Source: Pseudomonadota bacterium
GTDB taxonomy: Bacteria; Desulfobacterota; Desulfobulbia; Desulfobulbales; Desulfocapsaceae
Direction of reading: 5' to 3'
Assembly (NCBI GenBank): GCA_018820855.1
Contig: JAHJNL010000093.1
Span: 1 to 64,000, forward strand
Length of the DNA stretch: 64,000 nucleotides
Positions 8,165 through 17,016 of the stretch are shown here, piece after piece. The notes beneath the pieces are model-generated. The model made no database searches. It had not been told where the DNA came from and saw only the letters and a program-made list of their open reading frames with translations. Position 1 is the stretch's first letter. Each line of letters starts with the position of its first letter. The position numbers and the translations under genes are program-made.

Positions 8165-9544
8165 ATGCAATCTGAACAGCAGCAGGAACGGTCAGCACTT
8201 ATTGTGACAACATTGACCTCTTTTATGGCACCCTTTATGATTTCCTCGGTCAATGTTGCTCTACCTGCAATCCAGAGTGATTTCGGCGTGGATGCGGTCA
8301 CTCTGAGCTGGATTCCCACATCTTACCTGCTGGCAATGGCAATTCTTCTGGTGCCTGCAGGCAAGTTTGCTGATATTTACGGGCGCAAGAAGATCTTCCT
8401 CTGCGGGGTTGTCCTCTACACCCTGGCCTCAACGTTTGCCGCTTTTGTCCCCAGTGTTGGCTGGCTCCTCGCCATGCGGGCTGGACAGGGAGTGGGAGCT
8501 GCCATGTTTGTAACCACTGCCATGGCCATACTCACCTCCGTGGTTCTTCCCGGAAGAAGAGGGCGGGCTCTCGGCATACTGGTTTCCGCCGTCTATGTCG
8601 GCCTGGCCACCGGGCCCTTTGTTGGTGGTTTTATGACCCGTTATCTTGGTTGGCGTTCTCTCTTTGGCATTATGTTTTTCCTGGGCATTGGCACCCTGTA
8701 TGGTGCTCTGCGCCATCTTAAGGGGGAATGGGCCCCGGCCAGGGGGGAACGGTTCGATCTGGTCGGCAGTCTCCTTTATGGCATTTCTGTGTTTTGTCTG
8801 GTCTACGGAGCAATCAGGATGGTGTCCTTACCCGCAACCCTGCTCATGGTCACAGGACTTGGCCTTATGGCTTTCTTCTTCCTGCAGCAGTCCAGAGCGG
8901 AGTTTCCGGTTTTTGAGGTGCGTCTCTTTCGGAATAACAGGATCTTTCTTTTTTCCAGCCTGGCAGCCCTCATCAACTATGCTGCAACTTTTGCAGTCAC
9001 ATTTCAACTCAGTCTCTATCTCCAGTACGTCAAGGGGATGGCACCACATATAGCCGGTACTGTTCTCATGGCTCAGCCGGTAATCATGGCCCTCTTTTCC
9101 CCTTGGGCAGGTAAGCTTTCTGACAGAAAAGAGCCAAGATTGCTGGCCTCAATCGGAATGGCGATTACAGCGGCCGGGCTTGGTGTTTTTGCAGCACTCT
9201 CGCCAACTACCCCTGTCTGGCTTATCGTCGTTGTCTTGCTTGTTCTCGGTTTTGGTTTTGCCCTCTTTTCTGCCCCGAATATGAGTGCCATCATGGGCTC
9301 GGTGGAAAAGCGATATTTTGGCATTGCCTCTGGAACAGTGGCCACCATGCGTCTTCTTGGACAGATGATATCCATGTCTGTTGCTACAATATTCCTCGTG
9401 ATCTTTGTGGGGAGAAAAGAAATAGGACCGGATAATCTGCATTCTTTTCTGCAAAGTATGCATTTCTGTCTTCTCCTTTTTGTCCTTTTTTGTGTTGTTG
9501 GTATCTATTTCTCATTTTTTCGTGGAAAAAAAGAGGAGGTGTGA
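8165..9544 (+). CDS. MFS drug exporter, DHA2/EmrB-like
   Basis: This 459-residue protein is strongly hydrophobic, with about 12-14 transmembrane segments. It carries the MFS loop motif GKFADIYGRKK after helix 2 and the antiporter-type stretch GILVSAVYVGLATGPFVGGF in the fifth helix, typical of drug:H+ antiporters of the DHA2 type. FMISSVNVALPAIQSDF in helix 1 is also characteristic. It is transcribed away from the RiPP operon and could act as export or self-immunity, but that is conjecture. The stop is 2 bp from the acylphosphatase start, so the two form an operon. Confidence 0.8.
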   Translation: MQSEQQQERSALIVTTLTSFMAPFMISSVNVALPAIQSDFGVDAVTLSWIPTSYLLAMAILLVPAGKFADIYGRKKIFLCGVVLYTLASTFAAFVPSVGWLLAMRAGQGVGAAMFVTTAMAILTSVVLPGRRGRALGILVSAVYVGLATGPFVGGFMTRYLGWRSLFGIMFFLGIGTLYGALRHLKGEWAPARGERFDLVGSLLYGISVFCLVYGAIRMVSLPATLLMVTGLGLMAFFFLQQSRAEFPVFEVRLFRNNRIFLFSSLAALINYAATFAVTFQLSLYLQYVKGMAPHIAGTVLMAQPVIMALFSPWAGKLSDRKEPRLLASIGMAITAAGLGVFAALSPTTPVWLIVVVLLVLGFGFALFSAPNMSAIMGSVEKRYFGIASGTVATMRLLGQMISMSVATIFLVIFVGRKEIGPDNLHSFLQSMHFCLLLFVLFCVVGIYFSFFRGKKEEV

Positions 9545-9546
9545 AG

Positions 9547-9831
9547 ATGAATGACAGAATCAAGCGTATCCATGCTGTTATTCATGGCCGGGTCCAGGGA
9601 GTTTTTTTTCGGGAGACTACCTGTCAGCAGGCAAAAAGACTTGGTCTGAGCGGGTGGGTCAGAAACCTGGATAATGGGACGGTGGAGACTGAATTTGAAG
9701 GGGGGCAGGAGACGGTCAAGTCCATGCTGGCCTGGCTTGCGCAGGGTTCAACTCTTTCCCGAGTTGATCGGGTGGAGAGTCAGGAAAGAGATCCTGTTTA
9801 TAAAGAATCGGAATTTACAATCACCTGGTAG
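9547..9831 (+). CDS. acyP: Acylphosphatase
   Basis: This 94-residue protein starts at MNDRIKRIHAVIHGRVQGVF. The acylphosphatase signature is present: GRVQGVFFRETT with the substrate-binding arginine, and GLSGWVRNLDNGTVE with the catalytic asparagine. It hydrolyses carboxyl-phosphate bonds in the cytosol. The ATG at 9547 is used because it begins the conserved fold; the frame is open upstream into the MFS gene, whose stop is 2 bp away. Length is normal for the family. Confidence 0.93.
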   Translation: MNDRIKRIHAVIHGRVQGVFFRETTCQQAKRLGLSGWVRNLDNGTVETEFEGGQETVKSMLAWLAQGSTLSRVDRVESQERDPVYKESEFTITW

Positions 9832-9918
9832 TGGGACTCGGGCTTCCTATCCTTATTTTCATGTGATAGTCTCTAAAAAAATGAGGAGTATTTCCTGTCA
9901 AAAAATAAGGAGGATGGA

Positions 9919-10047
9919 ATGGATCAATCACCATGGTTTCGTAAGAAAAATGTGGGCTACGGTTGGACACCAAACAACTGGAAAGGGTGGGCAGTTACGC
10001 TGATTGGTGTTATGGTTGTGGTGGCCGTAGTCAAGTCGCTGCTGTAA
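9919..10047 (+). CDS. 42-residue single-pass membrane protein
   Basis: A strong Shine-Dalgarno (AAGGAGG, 9907-9913) precedes an ATG encoding MDQSPWFRKKNVGYGWTPNN and then a tryptophan-containing turn (WKGWAVTLIGV) leading into one hydrophobic helix (VMVVVAVVKSLL). The pattern WFR-K-GYGW-P-WKGWAV matches a type of small inner membrane protein I have seen annotated as hypothetical in many proteobacteria. It is positively charged before the helix, so the N-terminus is likely cytoplasmic. Function unknown. Confidence 0.72.
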   Translation: MDQSPWFRKKNVGYGWTPNNWKGWAVTLIGVMVVVAVVKSLL

Positions 10048-10081
10048 CTGAGGGAGTGCGTTGAGGTTTGTCTGACATCGA

Positions 10082-11695
10082 TCAATGGTTTCCCAGAGCG
10101 GCGCTAAAGAGCCTCCGGGTGTAGGCATGGCTGGGAGATTCAAAGAGCTGGTCTGCTCGACCGGCCTCAACGATGCGTCCGTGCTGCATCACTGCCACCT
10201 GGTCGGCCATTGCCCTTACCACCCGCAGGTCGTGAGAGATGAAAAGGTAGGTCATGCCGTAACGTTCCTGCAGCTGCTTGAGCAAGTCAATGATCTGTCT
10301 TTGAATTGTCATGTCCAGGGCTGAAGTGGGTTCATCCAGAATAAGGAAATCCGGCTGCAAGACGATGGAGCGGGCAATGGCAATGCGCTGACGCTGACCT
10401 CCGGAAAATTCGTGGGGGTAGCGATGGACCATATCAACAGTCAGTCCAACCTCTACGAGGGTCTCCTTCACTATTTTTAGGCGTTCGGCACGAGTGGCCC
10501 CAATAGAATGAACCTCCATTCCTTCGGCGATAATCTGTCCCACGTTCAGCCGGGGAGAGAGGGAAGAAAAAGGATCCTGGAAAACCACCTGTAACTTTTT
10601 TCGCAAGGGCCGCATCTCTCTGGAAGAGAGAGTTTGCAGATCACAGCCTTGAAAAACGATTTTCCCCGAACTTTTTACAAGTTTTAACAGTGCCATACCC
10701 AGGGTTGATTTGCCGGATCCGGATTCTCCGACCAGGCCGCAGGTTGTTCCCTGATGGATGGTAAGGCTCACCTGGTCAACGGCACGGATGGTCTTGTGCC
10801 TGCGCCGCATGAATCCTTTCCACCCGTCCTTTATGTGAAAATGGCAGTTTAGATTATTTATATTGATAAGGGGCTTGTTGATCTCTTTAGGACTGCGATG
10901 TCCCTGAGGAATCGAGTTCATGAGATGAATGGTGTAGGGATCGGCGGGATGGAGGAAGATATCCTCAGTTTTTCCCTCCTCAACAATCCTGCCGTCTTTC
11001 ATGATATGGACATGATCCGCTATCTGCCGGACCATACCAAGGTCATGAGTGATGAGCAGGAGGGCCATGCCGAATTCCTCCTGCAGATCCTTGATAAGTT
11101 CGAGAATCTGGGACTGGATGGTCACATCCAGGGCAGTGGTGGGTTCATCAGCTATGAGCAGTGATGGTCTGCAAGCCAAGGCCATGGCAATCATCACCCT
11201 CTGCCGTTGGCCACCGGAGAGCTGGTGCGGAAAGGCCTTCATTCGGGACGCAGGCTCCTCAATACCTGTGCGCTCCAGGAGTTTGATTGCCTCCTGCCTG
11301 GCCTCTGACTTGTTCATTCCCCGGTGGAGAAGCAGGGGTTCCATGAGCTGATTACCTATGGTGTAGACCGGGTTGAGGGAGGTCATGGGTTCCTGGAAGA
11401 TCATGGCAACTCGGTTGCCCCTCAGCGCACGAATTTCCTGAGGAAGGAGGGCAAAAACATCTTTCCCTTCGAACCGGATGTCACCGCTGCAGGAGACCTG
11501 ACTGGAATGTTCCAGAAGACGCAGAACAGACAGGGCTGTGACTGATTTCCCTGAACCGGATTCACCGACAATGGCCACAGTTTGTTGTTCACCCACTGTT
11601 AAGGAAATATCAAAGAGGACCTGCTTTTTTTCAGGCTGGGATTGCCCGGTGTCGAGGTGAAAACTGAGATTGAATTTGTCGATTTCAAGAAGCAT
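10082..11695 (-). CDS. Oligopeptide/nickel-type ABC transporter, fused double ATP-binding subunit (YejF-like)
   Basis: This 537-residue protein has two complete ABC ATPase domains. The first has Walker A GESGSGKS near residue 40, signature LSGGQRQR and LLIADEPTTALD. The second has GESGSGKS near 315, signature FSGGQRQR and LILDEPTSALD. DppD/OppD-like and DppF/OppF-like halves are fused, as in YejF of peptide or microcin C uptake systems. It should energise uptake of a small peptide or metal-ligand, but no permease or binding-protein gene adjoins it. It is convergent with the small gene at 9919. Confidence 0.86.
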   Translation of the reverse strand: MLLEIDKFNLSFHLDTGQSQPEKKQVLFDISLTVGEQQTVAIVGESGSGKSVTALSVLRLLEHSSQVSCSGDIRFEGKDVFALLPQEIRALRGNRVAMIFQEPMTSLNPVYTIGNQLMEPLLLHRGMNKSEARQEAIKLLERTGIEEPASRMKAFPHQLSGGQRQRVMIAMALACRPSLLIADEPTTALDVTIQSQILELIKDLQEEFGMALLLITHDLGMVRQIADHVHIMKDGRIVEEGKTEDIFLHPADPYTIHLMNSIPQGHRSPKEINKPLININNLNCHFHIKDGWKGFMRRRHKTIRAVDQVSLTIHQGTTCGLVGESGSGKSTLGMALLKLVKSSGKIVFQGCDLQTLSSREMRPLRKKLQVVFQDPFSSLSPRLNVGQIIAEGMEVHSIGATRAERLKIVKETLVEVGLTVDMVHRYPHEFSGGQRQRIAIARSIVLQPDFLILDEPTSALDMTIQRQIIDLLKQLQERYGMTYLFISHDLRVVRAMADQVAVMQHGRIVEAGRADQLFESPSHAYTRRLFSAALGNH

Positions 11696-11813
11696 AAAAA
11701 TGTCCAGGATAGCGGAATGAAGAAGGAAAGCGTTTTTTGCTTGTGTCTATGCCATGATACAGGATTTACACGGTTGAGCAAAGAGAATAGAGGAAAGTCT
11801 CAGGGGAAAAGAG

Positions 11814-11842
11814 TTGACACTTTTCCATGGTCGGCCTATGTA
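11814..11842 (+). promoter_or_regulatory. Candidate promoter for the ole operon
   Basis: A perfect -35 TTGACA (11814-11819) is followed at 17 bp by TATGTA (11837-11842), which runs into TATAAA. The region is AT-rich and lies 107 bp upstream of oleB. The -10 assignment is uncertain. Confidence 0.4.
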
Positions 11843-11948
11843 TAAAATGCGGGGAGCTGCAGAGGCTGAAGAATATCCTAATACCAGGTAACTCCTTGTC
11901 AATTGTTTAACTGCCTCCCTGATTTTCATCTATCACTATTTTTCAACC

Positions 11949-12827
11949 ATGACAATACCTGTGTATCCTGAATATCCATTTCAATCGCATTTTCATACCA
12001 TCGGTTCCCACCGTCTCCATTATGTAGACGAAGGGCAGGGGCCTGTAATCATCATGGTGCATGGAAATCCCACCTGGTCCTTTTATTACAGAAAATTGAT
12101 CACGCTCTTGTCCCGGAAGAACCGGGTGATTGCCATCGACCATCTGGGTTGTGGACTTTCTGACAAACCGCAGGACTATAATTACTGCCTGCAGAATCAT
12201 ATAAACAACCTCAGCTCTCTTGTTCATCGCCTTGATGTGGAGTCGTTTTCTCTTGTCGTCCATGATTGGGGCGGGGCCATCGGTATGGGACTTGCTGCTG
12301 AGAATCCAGTGGCGCTGGAGAAGGTGATGGTACTTAATACCGCTGCCTTTCGCTCCCGGCGTATCCCCTTGCGCATCAATGTCTGTCGCTGGCCGATTAT
12401 TGGAGAATTCCTGGTACGGGGCTTAAACGGCTTTGCCGGGCCTGCTATCTTTATGGCCGTGAGCAAAAAGATGAACAGGGATGTGGCAGAAGGCTATCTT
12501 GCACCCTATGATTCATGGAAAAACAGGGTGGCAGTTGCTGCCTTTGTAAAAGATATCCCTCTTTCTCCGGATCATCCGTCTTATCAGGCTCTTGTCCGTG
12601 TCGAGCAAGGTCTGAAAATTATTCAGGAGCTGCGTATTCCCATGCTGATCTGCTGGGGTGGAAAGGATTTCTGTTTTAATAAGCATTTTTATGATGAATG
12701 GTGCAACCGTTTTCCAGAAGCCGAAACCCATTATTTTGCCGGCAGCGGTCACTATCTTCTGGAAGACGCATTTGGGGAAATCGCTCCCCTTGCACAACAA
12801 TTTTTTCATCATTCTAACCAGGAATAA
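11949..12827 (+). CDS. oleB: Alpha/beta hydrolase OleB (olefin biosynthesis)
   Basis: This 292-residue protein belongs to the haloalkane-dehalogenase-like alpha/beta hydrolases: oxyanion motif HGNPTWSFYYR near 38, nucleophile elbow VVHDWGGAIG with Asp106, and a late catalytic His in GSGHYLLEDAF. In the ole pathway OleB decarboxylates the beta-lactone made by OleC to give a long-chain alkene. The next two genes encode OleC- and OleD-like proteins, which decides between OleB and a true dehalogenase. The gap to oleC is 12 bp. No oleA condensing enzyme is adjacent. Confidence 0.8.
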   Translation: MTIPVYPEYPFQSHFHTIGSHRLHYVDEGQGPVIIMVHGNPTWSFYYRKLITLLSRKNRVIAIDHLGCGLSDKPQDYNYCLQNHINNLSSLVHRLDVESFSLVVHDWGGAIGMGLAAENPVALEKVMVLNTAAFRSRRIPLRINVCRWPIIGEFLVRGLNGFAGPAIFMAVSKKMNRDVAEGYLAPYDSWKNRVAVAAFVKDIPLSPDHPSYQALVRVEQGLKIIQELRIPMLICWGGKDFCFNKHFYDEWCNRFPEAETHYFAGSGHYLLEDAFGEIAPLAQQFFHHSNQE

Positions 12828-12839
12828 CGGAGTATTGAA

Positions 12840-14471
12840 TTGAGTGTCAATATTGCTGCGACGCTGGCGGAAAGGGCACACCTTCAGGGAAAAGAAATCG
12901 GCCTGGTGGAGGCTGCCACCGGAAAATCTCTGACCTTTGCAGAGTTGAATCGCAGGGCTGACAGTTTTGCCCATATCCTGAGCAGAAAAGGGATACGGGC
13001 CGGGGAGCGAGTGATGCTCATGGTTCGGCCTTCTGCGGATTTTATCTGTATGACTTTTGCCCTGTTTAAAATCGGAGCGCCTGTTATTCTCATTGATCCT
13101 GGAATGGGATACAGGAATCTGCTCCGTTGTATTGAAGGGGTGCGTCCCAAGGGATTTATCGGCATCCCCAAAGCCCATGTCTTTCGTTTGTTATTTCGCA
13201 GGCCCTTTCAGAGTGTTGAACATCGATTCTGCTGCGGCCCTTCATTGGGTTTTTTCGGTCCTGATATCAGTAGACAGGCAAATCAAGACGCTGGCCCCTT
13301 TTCGGCCTATGATGCACAAGGTGATGAGCTGGCAGCCATTATCTTTACAACCGGTTCCACTGGTCCGCCCAAAGGAGTCCGTTACGAACATGGGGTTTTT
13401 CATGCCCAGCTCAGGCTGATTCGTGACTATTACGGTATCGGTCCGGGGCAAACTGATCAACCCGCTTTTCCGCTCTTTGCCCTCTTTTCCACGGCACTGG
13501 GCGCAAAGGCCGTTATTCCTGACATGGATCCCACCCGTCCTGCCAAAGTGGACCCCAAGCGCTTTATTGCCTCCATGCAGAAATACGGCGTCACCTACTC
13601 GTTTGGTTCTCCTGCAATTTGGAACGTGATCGCAGGATACGGCGAATCACGTGGCCTGACCTTGGAAACACTTAATAAGGTGCTTATGGCAGGTGCCCCG
13701 GTCTCAGGTGAGCTTATCTACAGAATGCAGAATATTCTTGGTCCTGACGCCCAAATCCACACTCCCTATGGTGCCACGGAGAGTCTTCCCATTGTCTCCA
13801 TTGAAGGCAGGGAAATCGTCGAGCAGACCTGGCCTCTGACAAAGATTGGAAAAGGTACCTGTGTGGGGCGGCCTCTGCCCGGAATCGAAATTGCTATCCT
13901 GCCCATCAGCGATCAACCAGTGGATCATCTTGACCGTACCTCTTTTCTTAAGTCAGGAGAGATTGGTGAGATTATTGTCCGGGGCGATGTGGTAACTCGG
14001 AGTTATGAAAACAATCCTGTGGAAAATCGGCTGGCCAAGATACAGGACGCCGCCGGTTTCTGGCATCGGATGGGAGATGTGGGATATCTCGACCGGGAGG
14101 GGCGACTCTGGTTCTGCGGCAGACGCGCTCACCGGGTAGTAACCGAGGGAAAAACGTTTTATACTATTCCCTGTGAGGCTGTTTATAACGTCCATCCCCA
14201 AATTTATCGCACGGCATTGGTGGCAGTAGCCGTTCCTGAGAATGAAGAGAATATACCGGTCATTATTCTTGAGCCTGAGAAAGATGCAACTATCTCTGCT
14301 GATCAACTTATTGCCGAGGCCCGGAGACTTGGTGCAGAGAACCTTTTAACCAGAGACATACGATACTATCTCATTCATCCTGACTTCCCGGTTGATATCC
14401 GTCATAATGCCAAGATATTCCGCGAGAAACTCAGCATCTGGGCCTCGGGCGAGCTGGAGGGGAAACTGTGA
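12840..14471 (+). CDS. oleC: AMP-dependent ligase / beta-lactone synthetase OleC
   Basis: This 543-residue ANL-superfamily enzyme has the AMP/phosphate loop IIFTTGSTGPPKGV near residue 169, the TPYGATE motif and GDVGYLDREGRLWFCGR. OleC converts a beta-hydroxy acid to a beta-lactone with ATP. The start is TTG at 12840, 12 bp after oleB and preceded by AACGGAG; no better ATG lies near the conserved N-terminus. The stop overlaps the oleD start (GTGA), indicating coupling. Confidence 0.83.
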   Translation: MSVNIAATLAERAHLQGKEIGLVEAATGKSLTFAELNRRADSFAHILSRKGIRAGERVMLMVRPSADFICMTFALFKIGAPVILIDPGMGYRNLLRCIEGVRPKGFIGIPKAHVFRLLFRRPFQSVEHRFCCGPSLGFFGPDISRQANQDAGPFSAYDAQGDELAAIIFTTGSTGPPKGVRYEHGVFHAQLRLIRDYYGIGPGQTDQPAFPLFALFSTALGAKAVIPDMDPTRPAKVDPKRFIASMQKYGVTYSFGSPAIWNVIAGYGESRGLTLETLNKVLMAGAPVSGELIYRMQNILGPDAQIHTPYGATESLPIVSIEGREIVEQTWPLTKIGKGTCVGRPLPGIEIAILPISDQPVDHLDRTSFLKSGEIGEIIVRGDVVTRSYENNPVENRLAKIQDAAGFWHRMGDVGYLDREGRLWFCGRRAHRVVTEGKTFYTIPCEAVYNVHPQIYRTALVAVAVPENEENIPVIILEPEKDATISADQLIAEARRLGAENLLTRDIRYYLIHPDFPVDIRHNAKIFREKLSIWASGELEGKL

Positions 14472-15451
14472 AACGAGTGCTGGTCACAGGAGGTGGCGGT
14501 TTCGTCGGCAGCCACATTGTCAGACTGCTTCACCTCCGGGGTGTAGAGTGTCTGGTCGTGGGCCGTAACCGTTATCCTGAGATTGAGGCGTTGGGAGTCC
14601 AATGTTTACAGGGTGATATCTGCGATCCTTTATTTCTCCTTGACTGCTGCCGGGAAGTGGATACTGTTTTTCATGTTGCGGCCTTGGCTGGGATTTGGGG
14701 GAAGTGGGACGATTTTTATCGTATCAATGTACTCGGTACTGAAAATGTCCTTACTGCTTGCAGGAAAAACAAGATCCGGCATCTGATCTATACCTCCACC
14801 CCTTCCGTCGTCTTTAACGGGAAGGATATTGTCAACGGAGATGAACGACTTCCCTACGCAGACCGGTTCCTCTGTCATTATGCCAGGAGCAAGGTTATGG
14901 CCGAAAAGATGGTGTTGGCAGGCGCAGGAGAGGAACTTCTGACTTGTGCTATCCGTCCGCATCTGGTGTGGGGGCCAGGTGACCCCCATCTTATTCCCCG
15001 TCTTCTTGAGCGGGGAAGACAAAGGCAGCTGAAAAAGGTGGGAGACTGTACAAACATGGTTGATATCAGCTATGTGGAAAATGTTGGCGAGGCCCATCTT
15101 CTGGCAGCGCAAAATCTGGAGAGCACAGGAAATGCCTCCGGCCAGGCTTACTTCATCAGCCAGGGCGAACCGGTGAACCTCTGGCAGTGGATTGATGAGC
15201 TGTTTAAAAGAATGGATGTACCACCGGTGCAGAGCCGCGTTCCATTTTCTCTTGCATACGCGGCAGGAACATTGCTCGAAGGCCTGCACTCGATTTTTGC
15301 GCCGACAAAAGAACCACGAATGACCCGATTCCTTGCAGAACAACTGGCAAAATCCCACTGTTTTTCCATAGCCAAGGCCCAGCAGGATCTCGGTTATCAT
15401 GCCAGAATCAGTACGGAAGAGGGCATGGAACGGTTGTGTCGGTCAATGTGA
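14468..15451 (+). CDS. oleD: NADPH-dependent beta-keto acid reductase OleD
   Basis: This 327-residue extended short-chain dehydrogenase has the nucleotide loop VTGGGGFVGSH at residues 6-16, the YTSTPSVVFNG segment typical of OleD and 3-beta-HSD relatives, and catalytic YARSK. OleD reduces the beta-keto acid made by OleA to the beta-hydroxy acid used by OleC. It begins with GTG overlapping the oleC stop by 4 bp. No gene follows in the same operon; 112 bp separate it from the M48 peptidase. Confidence 0.82.
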   Translation: MKRVLVTGGGGFVGSHIVRLLHLRGVECLVVGRNRYPEIEALGVQCLQGDICDPLFLLDCCREVDTVFHVAALAGIWGKWDDFYRINVLGTENVLTACRKNKIRHLIYTSTPSVVFNGKDIVNGDERLPYADRFLCHYARSKVMAEKMVLAGAGEELLTCAIRPHLVWGPGDPHLIPRLLERGRQRQLKKVGDCTNMVDISYVENVGEAHLLAAQNLESTGNASGQAYFISQGEPVNLWQWIDELFKRMDVPPVQSRVPFSLAYAAGTLLEGLHSIFAPTKEPRMTRFLAEQLAKSHCFSIAKAQQDLGYHARISTEEGMERLCRSM

Positions 15452-15563
15452 AGACCGGTACCTGCCACTTATGCCCTCATTGATATGTTGAGTAGTCTTG
15501 TCTGGCATGAAAAGAAGAGCTTCTATAATAAAAAAGTTCGAAGTTAAAACCCAAATTTGAAAT

Positions 15564-16979
15564 ATGCTACGATATTTTTATAAAACATTTGTCTGTTTTC
15601 TTACAGTGATCACGATCTTCGTCAGCACTGTAAGCAAGAGCGCTGCTCTGACAGTGGGGGAAGAAAGAGAGCTGGGTGAGCAGTTACTCTTTCAGATCCG
15701 TCTTGCCTTTCCTCTCTTGGACGATCCGGATATCTTTCAATATATCAATGAACTAGGGCAAGAGGTACTCACTGTAGCCGGTGTTCAATACTTCGACTAC
15801 CACTTTTATATTGTCAATTCCACTCAGTTTAATGCCTTTGCTGCTCCTTCCGGTCTGGTCTTTTTTTACAGCGGTCTTATCGAACAGATGAAGCAGGAAG
15901 ACGAACTGGTCGCGGTTCTTGCCCATGAGATCGGTCATGTGGTTTCCCGTCATATCGCCAAGGGTATGGATCAGGGGACCAAGGTCGGCATCGCCACCAC
16001 TATTCTTGCTTTGGCAGGCCTGGCCTTGGGGGCAGGGGCCATCAGTCAGGCCATTTTTACCGGATCTTTGGCTGCCGGCCAGGCGGCTTCGCTCAGTTTC
16101 AGCAGGGAACACGAGGAAGAGGCAGATATCCTTGCCTATGGCTGGATGAAAAAAATGGGCCGCAACCCAGAGGCAGAAGAGGATATGCTTCGAACCATGC
16201 GTCGTATCACTCGATACTCCATGGGCAATATTCCCCAGTATCTGCTAACCCATCCGAACCCTGAATTTAGGCTCGATTATGTCCAGTCCTTATTGGCCTT
16301 GGATGATAAAGAGCTTTCTACCTTTAAGAAGACTGATAATTTCTCATTTCTTCGTATGAAATATCGAATCCTTTCCCAAATATCTGACGGGAAAAAGTTC
16401 CGAAATTTTCTTCTCAACAAACTTTCTGATCAGTCTGCTTCGGAAGAAGAAAAAACCATGCTTCAATATGGGCTGTCGCAGTTGGACAGGATGGAAAACA
16501 ATTTTGATTCAAGTCGAAATTATCTCCGTAAGGTAATCGCCCATTATCCCGAAAGGTCAATTTTATTGGTTGATCTGGGGCTGCTGGAAATGGAGGATGG
16601 AAATAAAGAACAGGCCCTGGAATTGATACGTACTGCCTATGATCGTGATCCTAATGATATGTGGGCTACATTTCAGCTGGCAAGGATCAATCTGGAACTT
16701 GGGAATGTCGGTATTGCTGAGAAATATCTCCTGGAAGTGGAGGAAATCATGCCACTTTATTCAAAGGTCTACTTTGAGCTTGGAAGGCTCAAGGCTGCCA
16801 AAGGCGATAATGGTACAGCCTCATACTACCTTGGAAAATATTATCTTTACGAGGGACGATTAAAACTTGCCAAACAGACTGTTCAGGTTGCCCTAAAGGA
16901 CCCAGGGCTCAATGCAGATTTGCGGCAGGATGGTGAATTGATGCAGGAACTGATTGAGAAACTGGAAAAGAAAGAATGA
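15564..16979 (+). CDS. M48 family periplasmic metalloprotease with TPR repeats (BepA-like)
   Basis: This 471-residue protein has a signal peptide (about 1-28), the zinc motif HEIGH near residue 124 with the downstream ligand in EHEEEADILAY, and a C-terminal half of TPR-like helices (EQALELIRTAYDRDPNDMWA, GNVGIAEKYLLEVEEI). The domain order matches BepA/YfgC, a periplasmic protease-chaperone that polices outer-membrane protein and LptD assembly. Length is close to the family norm. It appears to be a single-gene unit. Confidence 0.87.
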   Translation: MLRYFYKTFVCFLTVITIFVSTVSKSAALTVGEERELGEQLLFQIRLAFPLLDDPDIFQYINELGQEVLTVAGVQYFDYHFYIVNSTQFNAFAAPSGLVFFYSGLIEQMKQEDELVAVLAHEIGHVVSRHIAKGMDQGTKVGIATTILALAGLALGAGAISQAIFTGSLAAGQAASLSFSREHEEEADILAYGWMKKMGRNPEAEEDMLRTMRRITRYSMGNIPQYLLTHPNPEFRLDYVQSLLALDDKELSTFKKTDNFSFLRMKYRILSQISDGKKFRNFLLNKLSDQSASEEEKTMLQYGLSQLDRMENNFDSSRNYLRKVIAHYPERSILLVDLGLLEMEDGNKEQALELIRTAYDRDPNDMWATFQLARINLELGNVGIAEKYLLEVEEIMPLYSKVYFELGRLKAAKGDNGTASYYLGKYYLYEGRLKLAKQTVQVALKDPGLNADLRQDGELMQELIEKLEKKE

Positions 16980-17016
16980 GAGCAGGTGCTCTGTGCCTGG
17001 TTTTTAAATATTATTG

